This document shows, piece after piece, positions 9,515 through 20,616 of a stretch of DNA of 64,000 nt; position 1 is the stretch's first letter, and every line of letters starts with the position of its first letter. Location: the NCBI GenBank assembly GCA_039090855.1, contig CM077025.1, positions 99,738,489 to 99,802,488 on the forward strand. Reading direction: 5' to 3'. Made by a program: the position numbers and the translations under genes. Source of the stretch: Macrothele yani. Taxonomy: Eukaryota; Arthropoda; Arachnida; Araneae; Macrothelidae. The notes below the pieces were generated by a model. It did not search any database. It had not been told where the DNA came from and worked only from the letters and a program-made list of their open reading frames with translations.

Positions 9515-10811
9515 TCACCACTTCAGCTCTACGTCGCTGTTAAATGATGCGCCTCGCAGACTGTTGCACAGTGACCGAAAAAGGTGATAATCTGAGGACG
9601 CTAGATCAGTAGAATGCGATGGGTGCAGTAGAACTTCCCAACCAAGATCTTGAATCTCAGTTTTTGTCAGATTAGTGACTTGGAAATGAGCGTTGTTGTG
9701 TTGAAAAAAACACACCACGCAGCCAGTTGAGTCATTTCAGCTGAATTGTGTGGTTAATCCGGTACATTTGCTGAACATAAAGCTGTGCATTGGTCAAGGT
9801 GTTCTTTTCAAACAATTCATAGTGGATTACACCACCCCACGAAACACAGATCATGGTCTTGTGTGGATGCAGCTCAGCCTTGGCTCGAGGTGGTGCTTGC
9901 TTGTGAGGACTCATCCATTTTTTCCTCTGCTTCATATTGACATACCATTTTTCATCACTGGCGATGATGCGGGAAAGAAATCTCTGTTTGTGTCCACTAG
10001 TATCCTGGTGTTTTATTTTCAAGCAATTCATAGTGGAATACACTTTCCACAAAACACAGATCATGGTCTTGTGTGGATGCAGCTCGGCCTTGGCTCGAGG
10101 TGTTGCTTGCTTGTGAGGACTCATCCATTTTTTCCTCTGCTTCATATTGACACAGAGACACCATTCTTCATCACCGGTGATGAAGCGGTAAAGAAATCTC
10201 TGTGTCCACGAGTATCCTGGTGTTTTATTTTCAAGCAATTCATAATGGATCACACTTTCCCACGAAACACAGATCATGGTCTTGTGTGGATGCAGCTCGG
10301 CTGTGGCTCGAGGTGTTGCTTGCATGTGAGGACTCATCCATTTTTCCCTCTGCTTCATATTGACATAGAGACACCATTTTTCATCACCGGTGATGATGCG
10401 GTAAAGAAATCTCTGTTTGTGTCCACGAGTAGCCTGGTGTCGAGCGAGCAAACTGGTGGCAATAGTGGAGCGCTGGAGTTTGTCTCTTGCATTCAGAGAA
10501 TGTGGCACCCATGCACCAAGTTTTTGGACCTTACCCATAGAGTGAAGGTGATGGGCAATGGTATCATGAGAGCATCTCCTCTGCTGGGCCAATTCCCTAG
10601 TGGATTGACGCGGATCTTCTTGGATGAGCTCATTCAATCCATTACTCATTGAACTGATCAGGTCGGCTGCAACACGGAGAGTCTGTGAGGTCAAATTTCC
10701 CCTTGAAGCGTGAATTTCATTTCTGTGCAGTTCTGTCAGTAATAGCACCTTCTGCGTACACAGCACGAATGTTTCGAGCAGTGGCAGCTTTGGAACCTCG
10801 ATTGAAAGCAA
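9515..10811 (-). pseudogene. Mariner transposase with three-fold internal duplication
   Basis: In the mariner frame the minus strand reads an HTH/linker (STRELAQQRRCSHDTIAHHL, GAWVPHSLN), then ITGDEKWCLYVNMKQREKW, then ELHPHKTMICV and IHYELL. The stretch from RFLYRI through IHYELL appears three times in one 359-residue open frame, so the first catalytic Asp exists as TGDEKW, TGDEEW and ASDEKW. The C-terminal part at 9515-9718 is in another frame and shows FQHNNAH where the family has a DN pair (second catalytic Asp lost), then DLASSDYHLF with the last Asp kept. It is inactive as a DD34D mariner enzyme. Confidence 0.85.
9813..10447 (-). repeat. Three tandem units of about 211 bp within mariner transposase
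   Basis: Units start at about 9813, 10024 and 10236 (each with CAATTCATA on the plus strand), giving periods of 211 and 212 bases. Units are about 90% alike by eye. Small indels between units keep the long frame open. Confidence 0.9.
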
Positions 10812-10870
10812 AGAGAAACAGGTGTCGAAAATGCTGATTTCAATCTACTTGGCACTCCATCTTCATATGG

Positions 10871-11350
10871 CTAAAAAGAGTTAAACCAAATATAATATCG
10901 AAACTGACAGACAAAAGTTTTACAGGAAGAATAGAGCTACAAAAAACATATAACACTATGATCGAAATATTGTTCATGTTCCTTCAAATAACATTCGAAA
11001 AAACCCGAACAAACTTATCTGACAACCCAATATTTGCATATCAGCTTAAAAATGGGGAAAAAAGTTTCCTAAAATGGAATTCGGACAAAATTAAGATTTC
11101 TTTCGTTATCGTAATTTCATCCCCCATGGTGATCTCAATTTCTGTGTTGTTATTAAATGTTACTTCCCCTCCCCCCATAAATGTTTGCATTTAAGTTTGA
11201 TAAGGGGGCAAAAATTTTTTAGAATTCATGCATGGTATTCAAAGTATTCTTATTCTCAAAGTTATCTAAAATAGTGAAAGCTTTGATATTCAGACTGAAA
11301 GTTCTTTGGGAATGATGGATAAAATTATTGTCATCTGAGGGAATAAAAAA
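10871..11350 (+). repeat. Repeat family X, segment 3
   Basis: The end (about 11210-11350) matches 58740-58870: GAATTCATGCATGGTATTC, TAAAATAGTGAAAGCT and GATGGATAAAATT appear in the same order at both loci. The earlier part contains GAAAA-rich units like those at 58200-58600. Confidence 0.65.
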
Positions 11351-11754
11351 AAAAGGAAAAGAAAATGACAATGAAGAAATGGAACAAAATTGTGCAATGA
11401 ATGCTGTGAAGCTGCAGAGTCAACAAAAGACAAATATGGTCGTGGAACTTGCTGTGAAGAAAGCATTACAAGAGGAAACTTGAGCTGATGTTCTAGCAAG
11501 TACAATAATAGAACAAAGCGAAAAAAAAGTACTACATTGAATAGCAATGCCTTTTAAAACCATATAATTTTGCTTAGAATTCGATAATTTTATATTGTTA
11601 TATTGTTAATACAGTGATCTCCTCCAGTTTAATATTCACATAAATAAATTAGAGTGAACAATTCCATCTTGTGCTGCATTATATTCACACCTTTTTGTCA
11701 CATGTTCTATGTTTCATTCGGTTAAAACGTTCAGATTTTTTGTTTTTCAGTCTG
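11351..11754. other. Unassigned stretch
   Basis: On the plus strand, codons from about 11363 read open for roughly 40 residues (VVELAVKKALQEET) before a stop. I cannot assign it; it may be a TE ORF remnant. The rest is AT-rich without recognised features. Confidence 0.3.
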
Positions 11755-12420
11755 TCTCATGTATGTGAACTTCACAGTTGGCACAACACAGTCAGGGAGG
11801 TACTGTTCACCTGGCATTCACCATGCCCAGATTCATTCGTTTGACTGCCAGATGGGGAAGCATTATTCATCACTCTAGTGAATATGTTTCCACTGCTCCA
11901 GAGACCACTGGCGCCAAGCTTTACACTACTGATTTTGTTGATGATAGGCTTGTGTGAAGCTGCCTGGCCATGAAAACCATTCCCTTCAGCTCTTGATGAC
12001 TCGTTATGGTGCTGGAGTTGCTTAAAGGAATTATTTTAGAACTCGGAGGTAAGGGTCACAATTTGGGATAGGCTATTTTGTCGCACCACCTGCTACAGTA
12101 CTAAGCGGTTCTACTCCGTCAATTTATGTTGCCTACCAGGTCACGATTGCACTGTTGTTGCACCTAGGTGTTGCCACTTCACAATAACATCACTTACAGT
12201 TGATTGGGGTAGCTTTAGCAGGGCAGAAAATTTCAAAACTGACTTGTTAAGATGGCATTCTAAGACTGTGCAATGTTGAAAGCCACTGATCTTTGCATAT
12301 GGCCAATTCTACTGTTCATGCTTCTCTGTGAAATTTGCCTAATTGACTACAATCATTAATGTAGAAGTTAAACCCATAGGGAAGGTTTAGATTCAACCAC
12401 CTATAGCTGAACAGTGTTTT
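11755..12420 (-). mobile_element. Decayed Tc1-like element, segment 3
   Basis: This resumes the Tc1-like sequence interrupted at about 7796. On the minus strand it holds the N-terminal half (HTH and first catalytic Asp region) of a heavily mutated transposase; the plus strand shows the characteristic order CTTCACAGTTGGCACAACAC, CAGATGGGGAAGC, CATGAAAACCATTCC. Many stops and indels make it old. Confidence 0.55.
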
Positions 12421-13026
12421 AGGTCATGAATGAGAAACTAAGTGACATTATGATTAGGTGCAAGCTAGAGGCTCACAATAGGAAAGTTTGTAAAGAGAGA
12501 TAGAAATGCTGGACTACTGGTGAGTGCAACTAATGTCAACAGTAGTCACTAGGAATGGGAAAGGAGAAACTGGTAGCGGAAGGAACAGTTATCCTTATCT
12601 TTAACAAAGGGGCCATTATCCTGGGTTTGACAGCTTAATGTACCCACCTAACGCATGGCCCATATTTTGTGATTTAGCACAACAAACCTACTGGGGTCAA
12701 ACCTGAGATCCTTGGGTTGGTAAGTAGATGTGCTACCCACAAGACCATCTGCGATTCCCTATTATGTTTGCCAAGTCTCTTGCGTCTTTTTTATGCATCT
12801 ATGGGCCATGGCTATGACATATATGGGCAAATCCACTACTAAGAAGGGATGTTCAGCCTTTTGAACATTTGTGTATTATATGTTCATAACAGTTGGATAT
12901 ACTTGAAACATTTAATTAATTAAATACAATAGTAGAAATTAAAGTGATATAAGTGCTTTCATGAACACATAGTAGCAGCTAATCCTGAAGCAGACATCAT
13001 GTGGAAACATTTTTAAAAAAAGGAAT
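12421..13026. other. Non-coding stretch with a tRNA-like fragment
   Basis: The minus strand at about 12690-12765 reads like a tRNA-derived SINE head (TGGGTAGCACATC as A-box-like, GGTTTGACCCC as B-box-like). It is too diverged to call a family. Nothing else was recognised. Confidence 0.35.
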
Positions 13027-13310
13027 CTAATGTTTTGTTTTGTATTCATGTTCCCTTAATTTTTGCAGAATAACACTTAGTGCATTAAATACCTCATCAT
13101 CACCATAGTCTGTCTTCCCATAAAAAAAAAAAATAAAAAAAAAATGCACAGTCAGTGGCTGTTGCATTGTGGCCAAGTGTTTCCCAGTTGAAAATGAGAG
13201 TCTATAATTTTTTTCATATTGCATTTTTTTCACCGTCATCTACTTCTCTAATGATGGCTGTATTGTCTTTAACGGGTAACACTTTTCTCTTAGACATTTT
13301 GTCACTGATA
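13027..13310 (-). pseudogene. Tigger/pogo transposase N-terminal remnant
   Basis: The minus strand from about 13295 reads MSKRKVLPVKDNTAIIREVD then DGEKNAI, the Tigger CENP-B-like N-terminus, before a stop. A following open piece ends GDDEVFNALSVILQKLREHE. It is short, broken and not joined to a catalytic domain. Confidence 0.6.
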
Positions 13311-13689
13311 AAATTTTATGACTTCCTATTTGAAGGCTATATGAGGCTCACCTCTGTTTAACTACACACATGAAGCAAAAGCACACCTCCCAAATACAAT
13401 GCTGACTTGAAGGGTGAAAAGGGCAATGGACACAATTATGTCTCCTATTTCCCCCTCAGGTGATATTCCCATTCCATTACTCCTATATTTCTCTCTGCAA
13501 TCAGTCTGCAGAAATCCACTGAATAAATGTGCTAGAAACCCAGCCATTCTCTTTTTGTCTAAAAAATAGGTTGCCTGTTTTGAACTCTTCAGATGTTATA
13601 CACCCAAGGAATTGCCCTTGGAGTGGTTGGAAGAGAGACTCTCTTGTACAAGTCACTTGTTTAGAATTTGATGTACTCCCTCCTCATTG

Positions 13690-14140
13690 CTTTTCTATAA
13701 ATATCCTTCTATTAGCAGACTGAGATCCCCCTGTGCTGTTGGACTGCCTACGTCATGTCCAGACACTTTCATGACCTGCCCGCTCCCCGGACATGTCCCC
13801 TATCGAGCATGTGTGCAGCCAGTTGAAATGCCTGTTGCCACCATTCTGAACAATCTGGGATTTAGAGCACACCGTCCAACACGTGTGGGCCAGTCTGCCA
13901 CAGGACAACATCAGGCATCTGTTCATATCCATACCGGACCGTATTGCAGCATGTATCACCGCATGAGGCGGTGCGATACGATATTGAAGATGACCGTACC
14001 TCATGCCACAGATCCCTCTGTAATTGTCCTGCTGCTCTGTTTTTGCCATCATGCATATCATTCCTCTATATCATTACATCCATAAAATTTCAGTTCAATC
14101 TGATACTTCCTTCTTGGTGTGCAAATTTAATTATCTGTGA
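13690..14140 (+). pseudogene. Tc1-like transposase C-terminal fragment
   Basis: Around 13765-13810 the plus strand gives PARSPDMSPIEHV, the Tc1 motif holding the third catalytic residue (Glu of IEH). Further on DNIRHLFISIPDRIAACI matches the usual C-terminal helix. It is frameshifted, and the N-terminal two thirds are missing. It differs from the complete Tc1 at 54592-56021. Confidence 0.75.
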
Positions 14141-14339
14141 GTGTACTTTGAATGCTAGTCAGCTTTCATCATAAAGGTACGTGTGAAGACATAAAGTGAT
14201 CCAAGTATTGCAAAACTTGTGACTCACCCTCTGTATATATGCTCTCATCTAACCTATACAGCTGTGAGAATTTCATTGAATATAAATCGTCATCGTAAAT
14301 AAAGTCGTCCTTAAAAGGTGAATCATCACACTCGAATGG

Positions 14340-14850
14340 TGGAGATGAAATATTACAAGTTTCCTGGACGGAGTTACCTCACACCGTCAATACCCCTGGA
14401 GTTTATGCCATTCCTATTCAAACCTCCTCTTGACTTAGTATATATTGGAAATGCATACTGATGCATCAGCACAAGACTTTGTGAACACAAACAAGATGTG
14501 TCCAATGGTCTTCCAAAAACAACATTATCAGCACTAACCCTTGAAGACATTTCTGAAGTTTCCCTTTGGAAAGAAACAAAAAACTTGCCTCTTTTGTTAG
14601 CAAACTATCACTGTGTTTCCAAGAAAGCATTGAAATTTTGTTTACCAAGTACTGCAATTCAAAAATCACTAACCAAATCCCATTTATTTGAATCTCCTTA
14701 CTAAAATCTGGTAACAGTCCCTGCACTTCCAATTCACATTTTAGTTCTAGCAACCAGTCCTGATTCAATGGATTGCAGGTGATCAAAATCATAGAACGGT
14801 CAAAAGCTTCCGCTTAATGAATTTTATAATTATGAGTATATGTAAATCTG
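14340..14850 (+). pseudogene. Older PLE: decayed GIY-YIG endonuclease and 3' region
   Basis: Plus-strand frames give TPGVYAIPIQTSS, a YIG-like remnant, and SALTLEDISEVSLWKETK, which aligns with GVYCIPISSS and SILTMEDTSAVPHWNEAK of the PLE at 1-4187. A diverged 3' segment around 14795 (GGTCAAAAGCTTCCGCTTA) matches the 3' end of the younger element. Multiple stops and frameshifts are present, and no RT domain is left. This is an older PLE lineage or insertion. Confidence 0.7.
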
Positions 14851-14910
14851 TGTGTGCTCACTTAATTCTATGTTATTGTTGTATTGTTACATGAAGCCTG
14901 CTTCTTTCAA

Positions 14911-15495
14911 CAATTAAAAACACTTAAAAATCATTAAAAAGTACTGAGGTCACCTTGCAAACCTTAAATATCTCAACATCTCAGAACTAGTTTTCGTATT
15001 TATGCACCACTATCAGTGTGCATGCACTCTGTGCATCGATATTGCTGTTTCTTCGAGGTGAAATGAAGCACTTACCATTTGCAATCAATAGGTGTGTGTG
15101 TGTGTGAACACATTGATACATTAAATATCCCCAAGTGATGCACTCTGTAAGATATGATGATTTTACGAAGTCAGACACTCGGTGAGATTGATTACATACC
15201 GGTTTATTATATTACTTGCCATTGTAACCTCAAAGAGTATTTTGAATAGTGTGTATTTGAAAGGATCTGTATTTTATTTTGTACACCTGATGATGAAACA
15301 ATATAGTTTGGAAAGCGCTACTGTGTTTTAACGAAAAATAAAATATTTCTAATGTGCCTAGACGGTATGAACTTTATTCTATAAACATTGATACATTTTT
15401 GATAATGGTGCATAAATCCAAAAATTAGTTCCGAGATATTCAGGGTCCGCAATAGACCTCAGCACTTTTTAATGATTTTTAAGTTTTTTTAATTG
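14911..15495. mobile_element. Element with about 100-bp terminal inverted repeats
   Basis: The left end (14911-15015) and the reverse complement of the right end (15388-15495) share CAATTAAAAA, ACTTAAAAATCATTAAAAAG, CTGAGGTC and ATTTATGCACCA in the same order. The interior (about 15285-15330) has CCTGATGATGAAAC then GTTTGGAAAGCG, a hammerhead-like or PLE-terminus-like pattern. No coding capacity. Superfamily unknown. Confidence 0.65.
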
Positions 15496-15689
15496 TAGTG
15501 GTTAAATGCATAAATTTACAGGTTTCAAAGTAAAAAAATTGCTACTGCTTAATGGGTGAATGCTATGTTTCATACTGGCTATGTGGTTAAGTAAATCAAC
15601 AATTATGTCGTTAATTTGTTCTGAAGGTTTTTGCGTAAGTTGAAAGGTGCTTATTACAGTGAATCACCAACATGCAGGTTTGTTTCAAG

Positions 15690-16160
15690 AAACAATTAAA
15701 GCTAAACTATTACTATAGTATATGAAAAATCAGCAGAAAAGCACAAATTAATCCTGAAATATAAGAGCACAAGTAACTGAAAAAGAAAACCGGCATGCTT
15801 ACAGTGATATACATACAACATACAAGAACGTATGCATCTGGACGTTACACTCTTACAAACTATGTATTGATATGCTCCATGCTCTGCTGATGTCGAGGAT
15901 GCTTTGAAATAGTGGTCCAAGGACATCTGCATGATTGCCTTTCTTTTCTCATCGTAAATCACTTTGTAGGAATCAAGGTCATCATGCACTGCTCAAAACA
16001 CTTTCACAAACTTTTTGGAATCTGGATCCTGAGCCTTAAAACCAGCCAATCCTTCGTCAATCATTCCAAAGCATTCTGACATCTACTTAGCTTCAAGTAG
16101 TTTGGATGATTCAGTTTCTTTTTTCTCCTCTCCAGAGAAATGAAAAATAAAATGGCATAA
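15690..16160 (-). pseudogene. Tigger/pogo transposase C-terminal fragment
   Basis: The minus strand reads LDSYKVIYDEKRKAIMQMSL then DHYFKA, resembling the C-terminal tail of Tigger/jerky-like transposases, preceded by EGLAGFKAQDPDSKKF in a frame with stops. No catalytic motifs are visible, so the assignment rests on tail composition and is tentative. Confidence 0.45.
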
Positions 16161-16606
16161 CTCTGTGCTGATGCATGTCATCGATAAGCAATCACAGGGG
16201 GTCATGTTTTTACATCCAGCACTTTTTCACTGTCAAGCTCACCAACGCCATCTTGTAGTTGTAAGCAGAAGATGTGGTACAAGATGCAATCGTGTAACTC
16301 AGAAACCGCATGAGTCAAGGACTTACTGTAATGACTATTGCATTTATTCATTATGTGTTTAAATTGTTTTTAAATTGTCATTTAGTATTTTTGATATAAA
16401 GTTTTGAGTTTTGGAAAAAAAAAATTTGAAATGTTGGTGCAAGATGTTCATGTCATGAATGCATTAAAATGTGCATAAAATAGTGGATTTCATACACATA
16501 TAGTAGTGGAAGTAAATGATTGATACACAATCTAAAACTTACAATTTTTTATTGACACCAACTGGGGTCTCACAATATTGTAGGCAACATGCTGTACACT
16601 CATATA
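16161..16606. other. Unassigned AT-rich stretch
   Basis: No coding or repeat feature was recognised between the Tigger remnant and the transposon starting at 16607. Confidence 0.5.
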
Positions 16607-19600
16607 CAGTAAAACCTTGAAAATCCGGCATCCAGAAAACTGGCAACTTCAAGTATCCGGCAATTTTCTGATTTCGTCTTCTTGAGAGCATCCGCTGTTT
16701 CACCAATAGCCATGGAAATCTCCCGATGTACCGTCTCAACAACACATCGTGAAATCATCCAATCTCAGCCTCTGAATTGAATTGCTGATAGCCGACTACC
16801 TGTTACGTTAGGAGGTTTCTGAAATTCGTCATCACATTGGGCCAAGCTGAAGTGACTCAGACCAATGAGGGGACGAATCGGCGTGTGCGTTTGAAATGTG
16901 TATCAAACGTGTGCTGATTACACAGGTCTGCAAAACAATATATTTTTTCAGCTGCATGGGATGTTTTTGGTAAATATTATGTTTTCGAGTGTGCTGAATC
17001 CAAAAATGACCTCCATTTCCCTCCATCACGTACAGATTTTTTGCAAAATACAAGGTGTTTGCATAAAAAAGCATAACAATAATGAGAAAACGACCATTTC
17101 ATTACAATGAACTAAAAAATATTTCTTATAATAAACAAACAATTTCTTCATGAAATGTACTTAACATTCCGTGTTTATTTATTTTTTTTTTTTTGCCTAT
17201 GAAACCTTTTTCTTCTTCTCTTTGATACTTCTCCGAACACACTTCCGCTTTTCCACTTTCTGTTTCCTGCTTGAGCATCCAACAGTAGTCAGCTAGCATA
17301 TTGACATCCCATCGTCCTTGGTAGCATCTCTCGATATCACGGACATCCTGGTGAAATCTTTCACCCTGCTCTTCACTGAAGGCTCCCAAGTTTTCGGGAA
17401 AATAGTCGACATGGGAGTGTAAGAAATTATCTTTTAAAAAGCTCATCTTGCATCCTTGAGCTTTATACGCAGCCAACAGGCATTGTACAATGGTTTTGTA
17501 GTGAGGGTCTTTAGTATTACCCAAAAACTTGTGCACTACGTCTTTGAAATAGTCCCACGCTTCTTTTTCTTCCATTGTTTCTGAAAAGAGGGGATCGGAT
17601 AAGTAAAAACTCCCTCTTTCAACTTGGCTTCAGACAGTTTTGGGAACTTGGAACACAGATATCTGAAACATTCCCCATTTTTTGGCAGTTATTTCACAAA
17701 CTGCTTCATAAGCCCCAATGTAATATGAAGAGGTGGTAATAAAACCTTTTCAGGAGGAACCAAGGTTGTATTAATGATGTTATTTTCGCCGGGGATTAAG
17801 GCGTCTCGAAGTGGCCAGTCAGTTTTTGTCCAATGGAGATCTCTGGCTCGACTGTCCCACAAGCAAAGGAAGCAGGGATATTTCATATAACCTGCCTGCT
17901 GGCCCAACAACACGGTTAGTATTTTGAAGTCTCCACAAAGCATCCAGCAATGATCTTGATATTTTATTTTCTTAAGAATCATTGCCACATCGTTATAGTT
18001 TTCCTCCAAATGCACTGAGTGTCCTACAGGAAGTGATGCAAATTTATTCCCATTATGCAGCAAGACTGCTTTGAGGCTTGTTTTTGAGGAATCAATGAAT
18101 AGGTGCCACTCAGATTAATCATATTCTATTTCAAAACACTTCATTAGCCCTTGAACATCACTACAAAAAACGAAATTTCCCTCTTTGGAGAAAAATGTAG
18201 TGAATTCTCTCTCTCTGTGCCTGTACCACGAAAATGAGGTTCTGGGTGACAGCAGGTTTTTATTTTTTAATCTTGACCCCAGCAATTCGGCAGCATCTTT
18301 TGAAAGGCCTAAATCTCTAACCAGATCATTGAGCTCGCTGTGATAAAAAGTTTGGGTCCCTCATCAACAGAAAAATCTGAACTAGATTTGTCCTGGGGAG
18401 GTAATGTGTTTCCATCCTCAGAATCACTCAGGATATCATCCAAACTGGAAGGTGGGTGTGGAACTGGTATTGCGGAGCTATGAGGCACTGGACGAATAGC
18501 TGAATTTAGGTTTGGGTAAGATATTTTCTTTTTATTTTTTGTATTGAAACCTTTCACATCTACTGAACAGAAATAGCAGTTTGGTAGTGTGGTTTTGCTG
18601 TTCACGTTATATCATAGGAATGCCAAAACGAAATGAGTGTTTCTTACACTTAAACCACAAACAGAGATCTTCCTCGCACCTTCTGCACACCTTATGAGGA
18701 GCCCAGGCTTTGTCTTGATCCCCAAGTTTCAACTTGAAGTAAGCAAAATACACTTTCTTCACGAAATCACTTATGTTTCTTTGTTGACTTTTAACAGTGT
18801 ATTCACCACAAATAAAACAAAAGTTGTCAGGAGAAATAACACAGCCTCTTGGAGCCATAATATATAACTAAAAACATGAGCACAGTCACGTTTGAATGCC
18901 AAATGTAAACTGAGTGTGGCTCCTCGCTGTTTGTATACACCGCATTGAGTACACACACTGACTCTCCGTACATCTAGAAGCAAACGCTTTTCCTGTAGTG
19001 AAGCAGATGGAAACTAGCCTCACTCCCTTCAAAAAGACCAGTGAAATAACATGTAAAACATAGGTGAACGCGAGAGCAAATGAGGTTATGTTGACACCTG
19101 CGCGTCTGCCTATCCTCTCTCTCAGTAGCTGGGTAGGTTAATCGGCAACACCTGCTTCTTCCTCTGGCTCGATAAAAAAAAAATCGAAAATGGCGCTGCA
19201 CATGAATAAAAGAAAACAGCAAAAATTTTCTCTTTTTCCCGTTCTTAAAGATAAAAATTAATGCTTTCGAGGGATTCTCTAGGCACTTTTAGCCTCGAAT
19301 ATCCAGTAGTCATCTATATAAGCTATGCAACATAACCAAAGCAACCTAGATCGTGAACTTATTTTAGCATGTTGAAACATGATCAAATCTGACAATACTC
19401 TTGTTTCTACTCATTCCTAATACTCTAGAGAACGTGTATAAACATGCTCAACCCAGCCAGTAAGATTCCTCACTTTTCGCTATAAACAAATTAAACCGGT
19501 TGGGACATGATCAACCTGAGCTTCCTCACACCGCCAACACTACCCTTGCCCTGCCACCCTTCCACTGCCCCCCCCCCCCACTTCTGCTCATTTTCTCTTT

Positions 19601-20399
19601 GTATTTATTCTTGAGTCTCACTCTAATACATATTAAATGAAAGTAAGAAATCACTTCAGCATAGGATTTTTAGAATCAAAAATAGGATACCAGATTTCGA
19701 GTTAAATGGGAGTTTCATTCTAAATGAAACTACAAACACGAGTTTTGCAAGAAAACCTGACATGATGGAATTTTTTTAGTATTTTTTCCGGTTTCAGTGA
19801 GTAAAAATCTATAAGAAACAGTATAAAAATCCTGTGCAGTTTTTTGGTTGCAGACCTGTGTTATCTGTGCTTGGTGGTGGCAGTATGTGGATTCCATCGT
19901 GTAATGACATCTACATGGGCCTTCGTGCACTGAGGTAATATCCTTCGCGATGTAATTTAGTTTCGTCAGTCGAAAAACCGTAGCATCGATGTAAAATCCA
20001 CATTGGGTTTTTGCGATGTATCGATACCTCGCCCAGCCCTAACGGTTGTTCTTGATATTTTCATTTTTGCCAAACCATCCACCAAATTCAATTTTTTTCG
20101 ACAGAGTTTCATAATAAATAGTACAAAAATGTATTCGCCAATATTTTTGCCAAAACTATTTTTTCCTCACAGAATTTTTTTTTTTCACAAATAGCGAAGA
20201 ATGCAATTGGCAGTGAGACCCCTGTGTATTTATAAGTCGTAAATGCACAAATTTTCATTATGGTGACCTGTTATGTGTAAGTACGTGCTTTACACGTAAC
20301 GCCTGTTATGCAAATTTTGCATAGCTTCAGAAATTCGGAATTTTCATAAATCCGGCACCCGCCCAGTCCAATTGGTGCCGGATTTTTGAGGCTTTACTG
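16607..20399 (-). mobile_element. TA-flanked DNA transposon with unusual cysteine-rich transposase-like gene
   Basis: Ends match as inverted repeats: left CAGTAAAACCTTGAAAATCC, right (complement) CAGTAAAGCCTCAAAAATCC, each continuing into GGCA. They are flanked by TA at 16605-16606 and 20400-20401. The 3.8 kb interior encodes, on the minus strand, one broken gene (17126-18858). The TA target and CAGTAAAACC ends recall pogo/Tigger, but the encoded protein has no Tigger motif. The right end sits 110 bases before a host exon. Confidence 0.8.
17126..18858 (-). pseudogene. Uncharacterised transposase-like protein with CxxC motifs, broken
   Basis: Blocks in order from the N-terminus: MAPRGCVISPDNFCFICGEY then VCRRCEEDLCLW (C4 zinc-finger-like head, 18858-18607); NCYFCSVDVKGFN with a Ser/Pro/Asp-rich linker (18605-18309); HLFIDSSKTSLKAVLLHNGN and LCGDFKILTVLLGQQ with YPCFLCLWDSR (18110-17870); PPLHITLGLMKQFVK; and HVDYFPENLGAFSEEQGERF (17410-17330). 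The FIDSSK Asp, the GDFK Asp and the SEEQGERF Glu have the spacing expected of an RNase H-fold DDE enzyme with a CxxC insertion; this is inference. I recognise the protein as a recurring uncharacterised family in invertebrate genomes but cannot name a superfamily. Lesions include a TAA after GIPMI, a frameshift at about 18605 and stops around 18110 and 18290. Confidence 0.7.
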
Positions 20400-20509
20400 T
20401 ATTCATATTTATCATTTTCACTGTTCATGTTTTGCAAATAATGAGAATCAACATGCATTCAGTATTGAAATTATTTTTCTGTAATGGATAATGAATACTT
20501 TCTTTTCAG

Positions 20510-20616
20510 TCTCTCCCAATAATTTATTAGGAGATCGTAACTTCATTATATTTATTGCGACACTTTTTGTCACTTTGCCTCTATCTCTCTTGAGGAACAT
20601 TGGGAAATTGTCTAAG
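20510..20616 (+). CDS. SLC38A11: SLC38A11-like amino acid transporter, internal exon b
   Basis: The acceptor is ttttcag and the donor gtaagt. The exon opens with two bases finishing the codon left by exon a and ends on a codon boundary. It encodes 35 residues including LLGDRNFIIFIATLFVTLPL and SLLRNIGKLSK. The central hydrophobic run is a membrane helix, and TLPLSLxRNIxKL is a strong SLC38-family signature. It lies 110 bases after the right end of the 16607-20399 transposon. Confidence 0.92.

Larger units (their letters stand above)
9261..10870 (-). mobile_element. Mariner element
   Basis: A minus-strand mariner sits within the repeat family X insertion. It retains the HTH region (GSKAATARNIRAVYAEGAIT, about 10740-10800), the first catalytic block and the C-terminal block. 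Boundaries are approximate because terminal repeats were not resolved. Confidence 0.75.

Noticed and set aside
13753..14061. 102-residue minus ORF over the Tc1 fragment
   Set aside because: It is antisense to the recognisable PARSPDMSPIEHV transposase frame.
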